DNA from: Scilla litardierei
Taxonomy: Eukaryota; Streptophyta; Magnoliopsida; Asparagales; Asparagaceae
Direction of reading: 5' to 3'
Length of the DNA stretch: 64,000 nucleotides
Assembly: GCA_030789695.1 (NCBI GenBank)
Contig: CM061142.1
Location: forward strand, 142,571,637 to 142,635,636
In this document: positions 45,081 to 55,736 of the stretch, in pieces
How the letters are laid out: the number at the start of each line of letters is the position of its first letter
Numbering within the stretch: position 1 is the first letter of the stretch
Notes under the pieces: model-generated
The model's database searches: none
Told to the model about the DNA's origin: nothing
Seen by the model: only the letters and a program-made list of their open reading frames with translations
Position numbers and translations under genes: made by a program

Positions 45081-47416
45081 TTAGCCCTTTGGAAGCCAAG
45101 TCCAAGTGGACTTCTGCTTCCCAACATAATTACTATTTCTAATCACATCATGAAAATAGGAATCAACATAAGCATTCCTATCATTTAGGCTAGTATTCTT
45201 AGGACCCCAAATAGTGTAAATATTGGGAGTCCTATTCCTAGTTGCATGCATATGTATTGGATTTCTATGTGGTGCATGCTTTTTAGGAACATGATTTCTA
45301 GCATAGAGATGTGGTGGAGGATATGCATTGTATATTCTAGGATGATATGCATGCTTGGGAACTTGCATATTATATAAAGCATATGGATCATGTATGACAT
45401 GTGGAGGATGAGCATACATGAAAGAATGATGCATATGAGCAAACGTGTGTATAGGAGCATGTACATGAGTATTTCTCATGTGTGGTTGTGTACGTGTCCG
45501 TGGGTGCGGAGCATAAAATGCGTCATGATTATCCACTTGTGAAGTAGGAGGTTTCCTACGTGGATGAGTGTTAGTGTACATGTAAGCATGGCCTTGCTTT
45601 TGGTTTCCACCCTGAGTCGGTTTCTTGCCAAAAGGAAGAGAAGGTGAAGTGGTGACTTTCTTGGTAGGTTTGCTACCTATAGTGTCTTTGACACCACTTG
45701 TGGATGCACTGGAGGAAGGCCTCACAAAATCTATAGTGTCACCACTATAGGAAGTGCATGAACTAGATGCATTTGTATTCACAAACCTAAGACCAACACG
45801 ATGTGTGGCCGGATATTGGTTTGCTAACAAATCATCCAATTGTAGTTTTCCCTTATTGAACCTCTCAATACGGGAAGACATGTGCTCATATTTCTCCTTC
45901 ATAGAAGAAATGTTGGTATCCAAGGTGGACAACCGTGCTTTGAGCTCGTGCACTTGGGTTTTAAGAGAATCATTCTCTAAACCCAATTGTGTGTGTCATG
46001 TAACTAGATCACTATTATCCTTAGGATGTGTTTGATCTAGTTGAGATTTGAGGGAATTCACCTCATCTCTCAATGTGACATTTTGAGAAGGTAAGCTTGC
46101 TTTCTCAAGAGTTAAAGTATCAACAATGGTGTCATTGTTGATAATGCATGGAATGGATGACTTGCTAATATTTGATTTCTTTAAGCTAGTATATCTAAGC
46201 ATTAAAGATTGGTATTTAGCAAATAGTTCTTCATTAGCAATACGAAGTTCATCCATTGTTACCTCGGTGTCGTCCATGTCAGAATCACTCTCATCGGAGA
46301 GTGGGTCTTCTAGTGCCATGAAACACATGTGGGCGCTCTCACCCTTCTCATCATCGGAATCACTCGATGATTCATCACTTGAGTCGTCGAATGTACCTAC
46401 GTGTCCTTACTTCTTGTCTCTCTTGTTCTTATCAGACTTGTGGTACTTCGGCGCCTTCCACTTCTCTTTGTTCTTTAGCATTGGGCAATCCTTCTTGATG
46501 TGCACTGGCTTATTACATTTATTGCAAAGAGAGGAAGTAGCATTAGTAGACTCAAAACGTTTGTTGGAGGAAAATTTAACTTTGCGGAAGAAGCGTTGGA
46601 ACTTCTTCGCCATTTGGGCCATTTCACCCAAATCCATCTCGTTCTCGGATTCATCACTATTGGAGGATGAGGAGTTTGCGTTGAATGTCAAGGCTTTCTT
46701 CTTGACCTCCGAAGGATTCATCATTGCTCGAATCTTTAATCAGTTCTCTCGTCTTACCTCATAAGACATGAGAGTCCCGATAAGATTCACCACGGTGTAG
46801 TTCTTCAAGTTATTGACCTCCTCAATGACGATCACTCTTCTTTCCCATTTAGAGGTCATTCCCATGATGATCTTCCTTACCTTATCAGGTTTGGAATATA
46901 TTTGGCCAAGGGCTTCCAATTCATTGATGATGTCGGTAAACCATCCGTACATCGATGCAATGCTTTCATTATCCTACATATGAAACTAATCAAAGTTTTG
47001 CATGACAACATATAACTTTGAAATTTTTAACTTATTCGCTCCCTCGTGGGTAACAATGAGATGGTTCCAAATTTGATATGCACTCTTACATGTGCATATC
47101 CTGTTGAACTCATTCGGGTCCAACGTACAATGAAGAGCGTTCATTGCCTTAGCGTTGTTGACCTCGACGTGTTTCTCGGAAGACGTCCATTTGTCGAAAT
47201 CAACTTCGGTGGGCTCGACGTATTCCTTGTGGAGGGTTCTCCAAAGCAAAGCACTCCTAAGAAACGTCTCCATCCTGCATTTCCAATAGCTAAAATTTGT
47301 ACCATTGAAAAGCGGAGGGCGCACCGTAGATTGACCTTCAAAAATGTGGACCCTCCGTCACGATCGTGATTGTTGTACGAAGGCGGAGGAGGAACGTTGT
47401 AGTTGTTGGATGCCAT
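45081..47416 (-). pseudogene. gag: Sirevirus-like gag with coiled coil
   Basis: Starts MASNNYNVPPPP at 47416, shifts frame once near 47330, then runs in one frame to 45081 with in-frame stops at 46986, 46740, 46407 and 45996. Parts in order: RPPLFNGTNFSYWKCRM gag core, NAKAMNALHC, a CNKCNKPVHIKKDC zinc knuckle (about 46500), an acidic Ser/Asp linker, a long coiled coil (about 45850-46280), and a His/Tyr/Pro-rich tail ending WTWLPKG. The tail is followed in the same frame by protease. Each stop is one C-to-T step from Gln or Arg. Same plan as 15873-17344. Confidence 0.92.
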
Positions 47417-47430
47417 AGATATAACCTTGT

Positions 47431-47443
47431 GCTCTGATTCCAA
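47431..47443 (-). other. Primer binding site, initiator tRNA-Met type, minus strand
   Basis: Minus strand reads TTGGAATCAGAGC directly inside the LTR that ends CCCCTACA. Confidence 0.8.
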
Positions 47444-47444
47444 T

Positions 47445-48226
47445 TGTAGGGGACCATATCTTTGGGAAAAACACTAGAAGGGGGGTTGAATAGTGTTTAT
47501 GCAAATTTAAAAGAAATTTACTCCAAATAAAATGCAATCCAACAAATAATGTTGAAATAGAATTAAACCCAAATAAGAAACAATTGCAAACACAATTATG
47601 TTTCTAGGGTTCGGATTACCCAAGTCAACTCCCGACTTGTTCCCGGTAATCCTACGTCCTTTCCATACGGATACCTCTGGATACTCAAGTTAGAACCCTA
47701 ACTTGAGGTTTCATTAAAAACCCACTTGTAGCAACCCTACAAGTGCAATCGAATACAATCGATGTCCTTGACTCCCATAACTTGGCAGCATGCAAACCAC
47801 TCTCACAACCGAGAGCAAATCTCAAAAAACAAAAGTTATGAAATAAAGAAAACAACACTTACAATCACATATGCCTTGAAGTAGAACTTAAAGGAGGAGT
47901 GAGATGTGTGTTGAAGAACTCTCTTGGAAGAGAGGAGAAGCCCTTTCTCTTGACTGCACCAATTGCCTAGAAGATTACTCTTTGGTTCTAGTTTGGAGAG
48001 CACAAGAACAAGATTTGGAAATATTTACGGCTTTGGATTTGAGAGCTTTGATCTTTGGAAATGAAAGCTTGAGAGATTTTACAATGAATGAGTAACCTTC
48101 CAATGAAACAGTAGAAGCTCTACTTATAGCTTTCTCAAATCCACAAAACAGTTTAGGCAAAAACCCAATTGGAATCCGTGAGAAAAATCTCAACGGATAG
48201 AATCTGAACTCGCGACAGTCGACTGT
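47445..48226 (-). repeat. 5' LTR of Sirevirus-like element, truncated
   Basis: Matches 37676-38454 of the other LTR and stops in a CAGTCGACTG palindrome where the LTR at 48227 begins. The remaining 1 kb of this LTR is not found in the window. Confidence 0.88.
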
Positions 48227-50451
48227 TGTCACGTCCCGCTTCCCAAAACTACGGAGGCGAAGTGTGACTAAGGCCCGCTTAGGCCGGAGCTATAAAACTC
48301 GGATCCAATATTCGTCTGTGTGGTACTTCAAGACGAAGGAACATGTCCCTGCAGGTTAGTACAGATCAACAAAAGTACTAAAATGAAACATTCATTTTAT
48401 TCCAAAATATTCATTCAGAGTACTGAGAGTCTAACAAAAGCCTGACACGACTACTACAACTGAAAGGTAAACTACTGGTGCAAGCACCCAACCTAGATAG
48501 AAAGTAAACGGTGCTATGCACCCAACTAAACTGTAGTGAGACCTCTGGATAGGCAAAGTGAAGACCTCTAGCTCTAGTCCTCCTCGGGCACGTACTCAGG
48601 ATCTACGTCCTCCGGCTCTACGTCCTCTGGTAGCTCCACCTCGTCAACGTACTCTGGCTCCACACCTGATGTACAACACCCAAAAGAAAGGAACTATACG
48701 CCAGGTAAAGTCTACAAAAAGGGTTAGACTCTACTACAAGTGTACCGAATTATTAAACAATAGTTTACTGGTTGATTAGCATGCTGAGGTTATAAGAGAG
48801 TATCAAAAGGAAGTAAACGCCACAGGAAAGTAAATCGTAGCAAGAAGTAGTCGTAGCATGTGCTACCGACTACAGGACTAACCTAAACGGGTCGTGACAA
48901 GACGTGACAAGACAAGCAAGACAGGACAGGACAGAAAAAGACAAGACAAGACAAGACACGTGTGACTTGAAGGGTTCACGCCTTACAGTTTGAGGGGGAT
49001 CAGACCCTCTCCCCATGCGCACGCTCAACCCTACCCCAACCCAAGTGCACAAGAAAAGTCCGTACAAGGGATCACTCACTCTAGCTTTGTGAGTTCCCTA
49101 TTGCCCGTAGGCTGTGTATCCGTACAAGGGATCACCCACTCACTGGTGAGTGCCCTATTGCCCGCATGTTGTGTATCCATACAAGGGATCACCCACTCAC
49201 TGGTGAGTACCTTATTGCCCACAGGTTATGCAAAACAAGACACGACGTGACATGACAGGGATGGTTCTTCTAGGGGGTCCACACACATGCACACACAAGA
49301 TAACCCTACGGTGTTAAAAGTTGTTGTTAAGCTTAGACTTCGTCGTCAAGTCTAAGCCGTCAAGGGGTGTCCCAGATGCTATCATTTCACGTCCGGTCCT
49401 CTTTGTTCACAGTTTAATAGTTCTAGCAGTCTAAGGCCTAGGCACGGCCAAAAGTGCAAGTGAGTACACTTGCTTGTGGTGTCGAGCATGTCATCCGTCT
49501 GGAGCGTCTCGTCTGTGGTAGTCCGTCTGAAACAGGGTCACGGCGACGGTGGCAGGTCGCATTTTTCAATAAGTACTATTAGGGTTTGTTTCCAGATTGG
49601 CGGGACTATCCTATTCATCAAAAGTCACATTTTGGTGTTTCGTTCAACCTAGATCAACTTCTACCCTATGTGCACAGAAAAGTCGTCCGATTATCGATCT
49701 TCCTACGGTGGGTAATCATTTTACAAACGCTGAAAGTAAATTTAGTTTGAGTTGTCAAATTTTAGTTTAGGTTTTGGTTGAACTATGGTGTGCGTTCGCT
49801 ACGAGTTGGGGGGCCCAACCTCTCCGGTGTTTGTCGTAGAACGGAAGTAGAGTTTGAACGGTGGGATCTCCTCGTCGTCTACGACGTCTCGGCTACGGGT
49901 AGCATAGCCAGACACGTACTGGCAGCGAACCGTAAGTGCGGGCAGCGTGCAGGGATAGCGGACAACGAACAAGGCAACGGGGATCCAAAACAGCGAGCGA
50001 CAGCCGCAAAATGTCGCCTCGACATCGTGGGGAGGCCAGCCGTGGGGCTGTTCGACCTGGGGAGGCTGCCAACGGGGTCTTGGCGGCGCTGGGGATGATC
50101 GGTCGGACTAGGGGGCCGCGGGGTGGCCACCTGACGGTGGTGGCACCGAAAAAACACAACAGCAGCCGTTCGGGCTGCTGCTGTCGCTCCTGCAGCGAGG
50201 AAATAGCCTGACAGGGCTATGTGTGACGAAGGTGGCATGGGGACTTGCTACGGGTGGTCGGGCAGATGTAGGGCGGTGGTTCTGGCCGTTGGCAGGCTTG
50301 CAGGCGGTCGGGCAGCTCTTTGGAGGGAAGAGCAGACGACGGCGGCTGCGATTGCTCGTTGTGCAAAGAGGAAGCCGCCGGTCGACGAGAACAGCAAGCA
50401 CAGCGGTGGCAGGGGCTAGTTGCGGGTGGCCGGGGTGAAGAACGACGAGGG
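48227..50451 (-). mobile_element. LTR of family T (LARD-like), minus strand, first copy
   Basis: Its left edge TGTCACGTCCCGCTTCCC is the complement of the LTR 3' end seen at 56841 and 63393. Colinear features with the LTR at 53907 (reverse complemented) include the GTGAAATGATAGC block and two stem-loops (49331-49357, 49456-49473). The GC-rich leader-like part is at about 49860-50440. The U3 part is missing at the right edge. A tandem repeat of about 58 bases lies at about 49055-49235 (three units, with ACAAGGGATCACYCACTC). Confidence 0.75.
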
Positions 50452-50696
50452 TGACATGCGTTTATATTTTATATATTTACGCACGTTTTCTTCCGTGTTT
50501 TTCCGTAATTTACCGCCGTCCTATATTTGTTTTCTCGTATTTTCTTGTTTTCTTTCACTTTTCCGTTTTTTCCGTATTTTGCAGGAGATTACTGGTATTT
50601 GGGGCATAAAACGATGATATCATGTGTCCCCGGAGCAACAGGAGGAGTCACGCGTGATCCAGGGGGTCAAACGACGAAGATTGCATCTTTCAGCCC

Positions 50697-51088
50697 CTCA
50701 CCCGATCGGTTGGTTATCCCCAACCGATCAGGTGATGCATGCGTGCACCACCCGGACGCAGCTTGGAGCTCACGAGAAGTCACCCGGTCGGTTCAGTGAT
50801 CGGGTCAAAAGCTCAAACTCTCTGGAAATCGAAGCTGATTGCCAACCGATCGGGTGACCTTCACCCGATCGGTTCACCTGTAGTTGAATTTCAACAGCCA
50901 AGACTTGAAGATCCAACCGGTATCCTTACCCGGTCGGCATCAAGATCCAACCGATCGGCACCAAGATCCAACCGACCGCATCCAAGATCAAACCGACCGG
51001 TTCATCCTGACGAGCTGAAATCCCGCATTGCGCTGTAATTTTATGAAGTGGTTCACCCGATCGGTTGACTTGTCAACCGATCGAGTGA
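50697..51088. repeat. Palindrome array CCGATCGG in U3
   Basis: Around twelve occurrences of CCGATCGG, ACCGATC or CCGGTCGG variants in about 390 bases, for example CACCCGATCGGTT near 50697 and 51056, and CAACCGATCGGGTG near 50851. The motif differs from the other two Athila/Sirevirus arrays in sequence but not in placement. Confidence 0.85.
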
Positions 51089-51098
51089 TGTCGTTTTC

Positions 51099-51106
51099 TA
51101 TAAATA
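51099..51106 (+). promoter_or_regulatory. TATA box of Athila-type LTR
   Basis: TATAAATA, the plant consensus, 11 bases after the last palindrome. Confidence 0.65.
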
Positions 51107-51607
51107 GAACCCTAGGTTTCCCAGATTCGGGAGTTGGTTATTTTTTATTGTTTTCTTCATTTTATGACAGGTGTAATTTTCCAGTTTTTGTAAGTTTTCA
51201 GATCTTTGTCAAACTTTAGTATTATCTTAATTGCTTTACTACCATTGCATTTCTATTGTCTGATTATGATTTTGACGGTCTATTTTCATTTAGATCGCTT
51301 TTTAATGAATATTTGTGAGTAGATCCCAAATCTGGGATTTTGGCGGAAACCCCTTCGTGGGCTCTTCCCGATGCGTCCATAGGGTTAGGAAATTGATAGG
51401 GATTAGGAATCTAACGGTTACGCAGGGTGTTTTATTGTCATTGGAGGAAAAAAGACCGCCTTTGACCGTTGGGCCAAGGGGGAATAAACTTGGCGGTTGA
51501 CTCCCTAGCCATAGCTCACGCTGTTAGCGTAGACATCGAATCCTAGCGTGCGGGAGAGGCAGGATGAGACGTTGGGAGTTATCGTTGCGAGCTTAGTGCT
51601 CCCAGAG

Positions 51608-51647
51608 TCGATCAGTGTTAATGGACACGGGAGTGCCCACTGATCGA
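51608..51647 (+). repeat. Ten-pair stem-loop in U5
   Basis: TCGATCAGTG (51608-51617) pairs perfectly with CACTGATCGA (51638-51647) around a 20-base loop. A smaller hairpin, ATCCCA/TGGGAT, lies near 51326. Confidence 0.85.
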
Positions 51648-51768
51648 ACCCGGGAAGTCCGGCGTATCATCCTGGGCACCGACCGAAATATCGGGCCCAT
51701 GGGATGTCGGTACCACTTTCAGAGGCAACGTCTCAACATTAGACACTAGTTCTGATCACCATCCTACA

Positions 51769-53874
51769 TGTCACGCCCCGCTTCCCAAAACAACGGAGGC
51801 GAAGCGTGACTAAGGCCTACTTAAGCCGGAGCTGAGAAGCTCGGACCCAATAAGCGTCTGTAGAGGTACCATTTTAAAAGATTTTCAGGTTCTTGCATTA
51901 ATTATAGTTCGAAACAACAGAACGTACGGAAAGAAAGTTGCATTCATTAAATTAGAGATATGATATCCAACAAGTACAAATCTAAAAAGAAGTCTAAGAG
52001 TTGGCAACAAACTATCTAAGAGAAAACTGAAAGTAGTAACCTCTAAAAGTGACGACTAAAAGACCTCAAGGTTTGATCCTTGTCAGGTACGTACTCCGGT
52101 GACGACGTCCTCGGCTCCACGTACTCCAGTGAGTCTGCCTCGTCCACGAACTCTGGCTCAACACCTGACGTACAGCACCAAAAGAAGGAACTGTACGTCA
52201 GGTCAGGACTACAAAAAGGGTTAGACCAAACTGCAAGTGTACTGAACTATTAAACAACGTTTTACTGGTTGATTAGCATGCTGAGGTTACAACAAGGTAG
52301 CAAAGGAGTACGTAGTAGGAAAGTAAAGCGTAGCAGGCAGTAGCCGTAGCGTGTGCTACCGACTAAGGGACTAACCTAAAGGTTTCAGGACAAGACGAAG
52401 ACAGACAAGACAGGTAGGACACGACACGACACGGCACGACACGACACGACACGAAGGGTTCACCCCTTACGGGTTGAGGGGGATCAGACCCTCTCCCCGT
52501 GCGCACGCTCAACCCTACCCCAAACCCCAGAACTCAGGACAGGAAGCACGGAGATCACTTCCGCAAGGAAAGCACCTGAAACGCCCGTAGGCTTTTTCGT
52601 AACACAGAGATCACTTCCGCAAGGGAAGCACCTGAAACACCCGTAGGCTTTTTCGTAACACAGAGATCACTTCCGCAAGGGAAGCACCTGAAACGCCCGT
52701 AGGCTTTTTCGTAACACAGAGATCACTTCCGCAAGGGAAGCACCTGAAACGCCCGTAGGCTTTTTTGTAACACAGAGATCACTTCCGCAAGGGAAGCACC
52801 TGAAACGCCCGTAGGCTTTTTTGTAACACAGAGATCACTTCCGCAAGGGAAGCACTTGAAACGCCCGTAGGCTTTTTGTATCACGGTGACAAGACACGAC
52901 CAATGTGTATAACGATGACAAGACACGACCAGTGTACGGGAGAGTTGTTCTAGGGTGTCCACACGCACGCACACACAAGATAATCCTAAAGTGTAACAAG
53001 TTGTTGTTCGTCGGACTTAGACTTCTTCGTCAAGGCTAAGTCGTCAGGGTGACCCGGATGCTATCATTTCACATCCGGTTATATACACTCACAGTCTAAT
53101 AGTTCTAACAATTTAAGACCAAGACGCGGTCAAAAATGCAAGTGGGTACACTTGCCTACGGTGGCGAGTGTGTCGTCCGTCTGGGGAGTCTCGTCCAGTC
53201 GTCGCGTCAGCTGTAGTCCGTCTGAAACAGGTCATGGCGACGGTGTCAGGTCGCGTTTTTCAATAATCCTATTTAGGTTCATTTCTAAGTTGTCGGGACT
53301 ACCCTAATTGTCAAAGTCACAATTTTGATGTTCAGCCCTATTCGACGATTCTATCCTATGTGCACAGTTCAAAAGTCCAGTCGTCGAATCTACTGTTTCA
53401 CAACGTTTTAAGGGAGCAGAAAATAAATTTAGTTACAGTTGTCCGATTTTAGGTAGGTTTTCGGTTTCGCTACGGTGTTGGTTGTGCTACGAGTTAGGGG
53501 GACCAACCTCTCCTGTGTTTGATGTAGGATGGACGTAGCATCTGAACGGCGACGGATCGGTCACCTCCGCTCCCGGAACGTCTCGTCACGGCCCTTGGTG
53601 ATCGCGATGGTAGATATGATATATCTGCGACGATAGATTTATGACATCAAGCTTAAAGAATTCTCTAATAATCAAAATTAACGTTCATACCCACCGGTTA
53701 CTAACGTACATATTAACACGTGATAACTAACCTATTTAACAAAGGCTCATATACATGACATATACTACCTATACAAGTTTTACATATATTGCATCTCATA
53801 AGTACTGCCATAAAAGGTTACAATAGTATTATAAGCACTACAATTTTATAAGTACTGTGAGATTAGTCGTTACA
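51769..53874 (-). mobile_element. LTR of family T, minus strand, second copy
   Basis: Edges TGTCACGCCCCGCTTCCC and AGTCGTTACA match the complement of family T LTR ends. Neither side carries family T internal sequence, so it is a solo LTR, though no matching target duplication was seen (CTACA versus TGTTA). Stem-loops lie at 53014-53042 and 53138-53155. Thirty-two bases separate it from the next LTR. Confidence 0.75.
52547..52881. repeat. 56-base minisatellite, six units
   Basis: Units start at 52547, 52603, 52659, 52715, 52771 and 52827 with only a few differences. Each contains the small inverted repeat CTTCCGCAAGGGAAG. The related LTRs have one such segment, so the expansion is private to this copy. 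Confidence 0.95.
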
Positions 53875-54492
53875 TGTTATAATCGGAAGTTTAGCAGTAC
53901 TCAATATGTAACGACCACTTTTCGTTGTACGTTTTTCGTGCACGTGCTTTTGACCGTGCACGTGTTCGTCTTAGACTTTGTTTGTTTGTGAACACTTTAG
54001 TGTGATATGCCGTTGTGAACGTTTCTGAGATTAGTAAATAGTGGCACTACCTTGGAACGACACACCTCGAGTCGTTTTTCCACAATTTAAACTTACTCGA
54101 TGAGACGTGACGATTCTAACTCTTGACGGGAGACGTTTCTATTTTTAGTTTCGTCGTCCGACGTCGAATTTGAGATCCGTCTTCTTAGTTAGCTCACATT
54201 CGTCATAACGATCACCCCGATATTTATTTTATAATTTTTGGAGTTCATTTGACCACTTTAATATTTTTAACAAGTTTTATATTATTTTTAATAATTAATT
54301 TATAAATTATTTTCGGCCAAATAAAATTTATTTGAGTTTAAAACGTTTTAAAGAATTTTTGAGCCAATTTCCAGCTCATTTGGACCAAGTCAAATCATTG
54401 GGTGAGTTGGAGAAGTTGAGATCTAAATTTTAAATTATTTTAAACTTCTAATCCTATTAGATTTAGCCCTAGACCAAGTCAACCCATCTACA

Positions 54493-54501
54493 CTATATAA
54501 A
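54493..54501 (+). promoter_or_regulatory. TATA box of family T LTR
   Basis: CTATATAAA, repeated at 61045-61053 in the second LTR. Confidence 0.6.
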
Positions 54502-54564
54502 CAACCCCTAGGAAGACCTATTTTCGCAAGAAAATAGCCCTAGCCTCTTCCAAAACTCAGATTT

Positions 54565-54591
54565 GACGTTGCGACGATTCGTCGCAACGTC
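54565..54591 (+). repeat. 27-base near-perfect palindrome in leader
   Basis: GACGTTGCGACGA, one central T, then TCGTCGCAACGTC. It lies about 70 bases after the TATA box, so it should be in the RNA 5' end. The second LTR keeps it at 61117-61143. Confidence 0.9.
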
Positions 54592-55559
54592 ACAGCCGTC
54601 GCATGCGCACGACCGATGAATTTCACCCCGTTCCCTCGGTCTGACCGGCAGCTCCACCCGCACCAAGCCCCGCCCGCTCCGCTGCAACCGTCGCTCCGCA
54701 TCCCCCGTGCCCGACCGAGAGAAGCTCTCGGTCAGACCGAGAGCTGTCGCCCACCATCGCCGCTCCCCGCATCGCTGCAAGCCCCCGCAGCTGTCGCCCG
54801 CATCGCTCCACACCTGACCGAGGCGCCCGCCCGCACCGTGCGCTCGCCGCTTCGTTGGAACGTTGCAAACGTTGCAACGCATTGTCGCCCGCAGCGACCG
54901 ACCCGATCGCCCGCAGCGACCGACCAAACCCCCCGCACCAAGGCCCGCACCGACCCCAAGCGCTGCACCAAGCCGTTCCCCCGCAGCGACCGATGGAGAT
55001 CCCCGCATTTGGCTGAGTACGACCGATGGCCATACGTCGCAACCCCGCACCCGTCGCATCGCTTGCCACCGTGGGCCCCCCAAGTTCTCCAGAGTTATTA
55101 TGGGTCCCCCAAAGGTCCCTAGGACTACTGTGGGCCCCACCTAGGTGCGTTCTCTTCGACGACTTGCCGCGTACGACGTCGTCGCACGTCGTAGCCCGTC
55201 GTCGCACGTGCGAGCTTTGGAATCTGGAATCATCGCCCCGGTTGATTGCTCTGAAATTTCCAGCGAGGAATCTAATTGGAATCTGGACTTGGAGCGCGAT
55301 CTTTTATTCCAACCCCCGGCGTCGCTACCCGACGCCGGTGTAGCTTTCGCGTCGTGTTGAGGTAACGCTTTGCACCCCTAGGACCCCCAACCCAATTGCA
55401 TGCTAATCAAGACTAAAATCAGTATTTTTTAAGTATTTTAAATGTTTTAAATTCACTAATCAAGATTAATAATATGGACTTTAGGCCGGTGGACTTGTGC
55501 ACGTAGGATAATTGTGATTTTGGACTCATTGGACGGTGTGCTCAGACGTCGTGCTTGCA

Positions 55560-55736
55560 GGCAAGTGAAACTTGCCAACTCTTATGTAGGGCCATGTTTT
55601 TAGGCCACTTCCTTGTTCCTAGCGTAAAAGAGACTAGTCAGTGAAATGATAGCTGGCTAGACGCCTACTTGATCTAGTTTGACAACGAAACTAGATCCGT
55701 CACCTAATTGATCTAGCTTGACAATGAAGCTAGATC
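55560..55736 (+). ncRNA. Candidate structured RNA module in family T LTR
   Basis: Three stem-loops: GGCAAGT/ACTTGCC (55560-55576), GATCTAGTTT/AAACTAGATC (55671-55697) and GATCTAGCTT/AAGCTAGATC (55710-55736). The last two have 7-base loops GACAACG and GACAATG and differ by a compensated T-A to C-G pair. Homologous hairpins in the other LTRs use other stems (GCTTAGACTT/AAGTCTAAGC at 49331-49357). A conserved block GTGAAATGATAGC lies between. I call it a cis-acting RNA structure, not a separate RNA gene. Confidence 0.55.

Larger units (their letters stand above)
37676..48226 (-). mobile_element. Sirevirus-like copia element, minus strand, nearly complete
   Basis: Left LTR 37676-39443 (3' LTR in element sense) and right LTR 47445-48226 (cut short by the LTR at 48227). 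The internal 8.0 kb encodes, right to left, gag with coiled coil, PR, INT, RT and RNase H, then 2.5 kb of 3' sequence with a promoter-like region and a small ORF. RT motifs (YVDDIIFG), repeated PPT-like tracts and palindromic LTR repeats point to the Sirevirus lineage. Numerous stops and frameshifts make it inactive. Confidence 0.92.
50452..51768 (+). mobile_element. Athila-type LTR, different subfamily
   Basis: TG at 50452 and CA at 51768. The plan parallels the LTR at 19812: AT-rich start, TTTTGCAGGAGATT, palindrome array (50697-51088), TATA box, then hairpin-rich R/U5. No internal region is attached, so it is a solo LTR or fragment. The flanking bases do not form a convincing target duplication. 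Confidence 0.6.

Noticed and set aside
54508..55140. Long ORFs (168-224 codons) on both strands in the GC-rich part of the family T LTR, repeated at 61060-61849
   Set aside because: Both strands and several frames are open because of GC- and CGA-rich composition. The proteins are low-complexity Arg/Pro/Ala or Gly/Arg with no domain, and the match between copies only reflects LTR identity.
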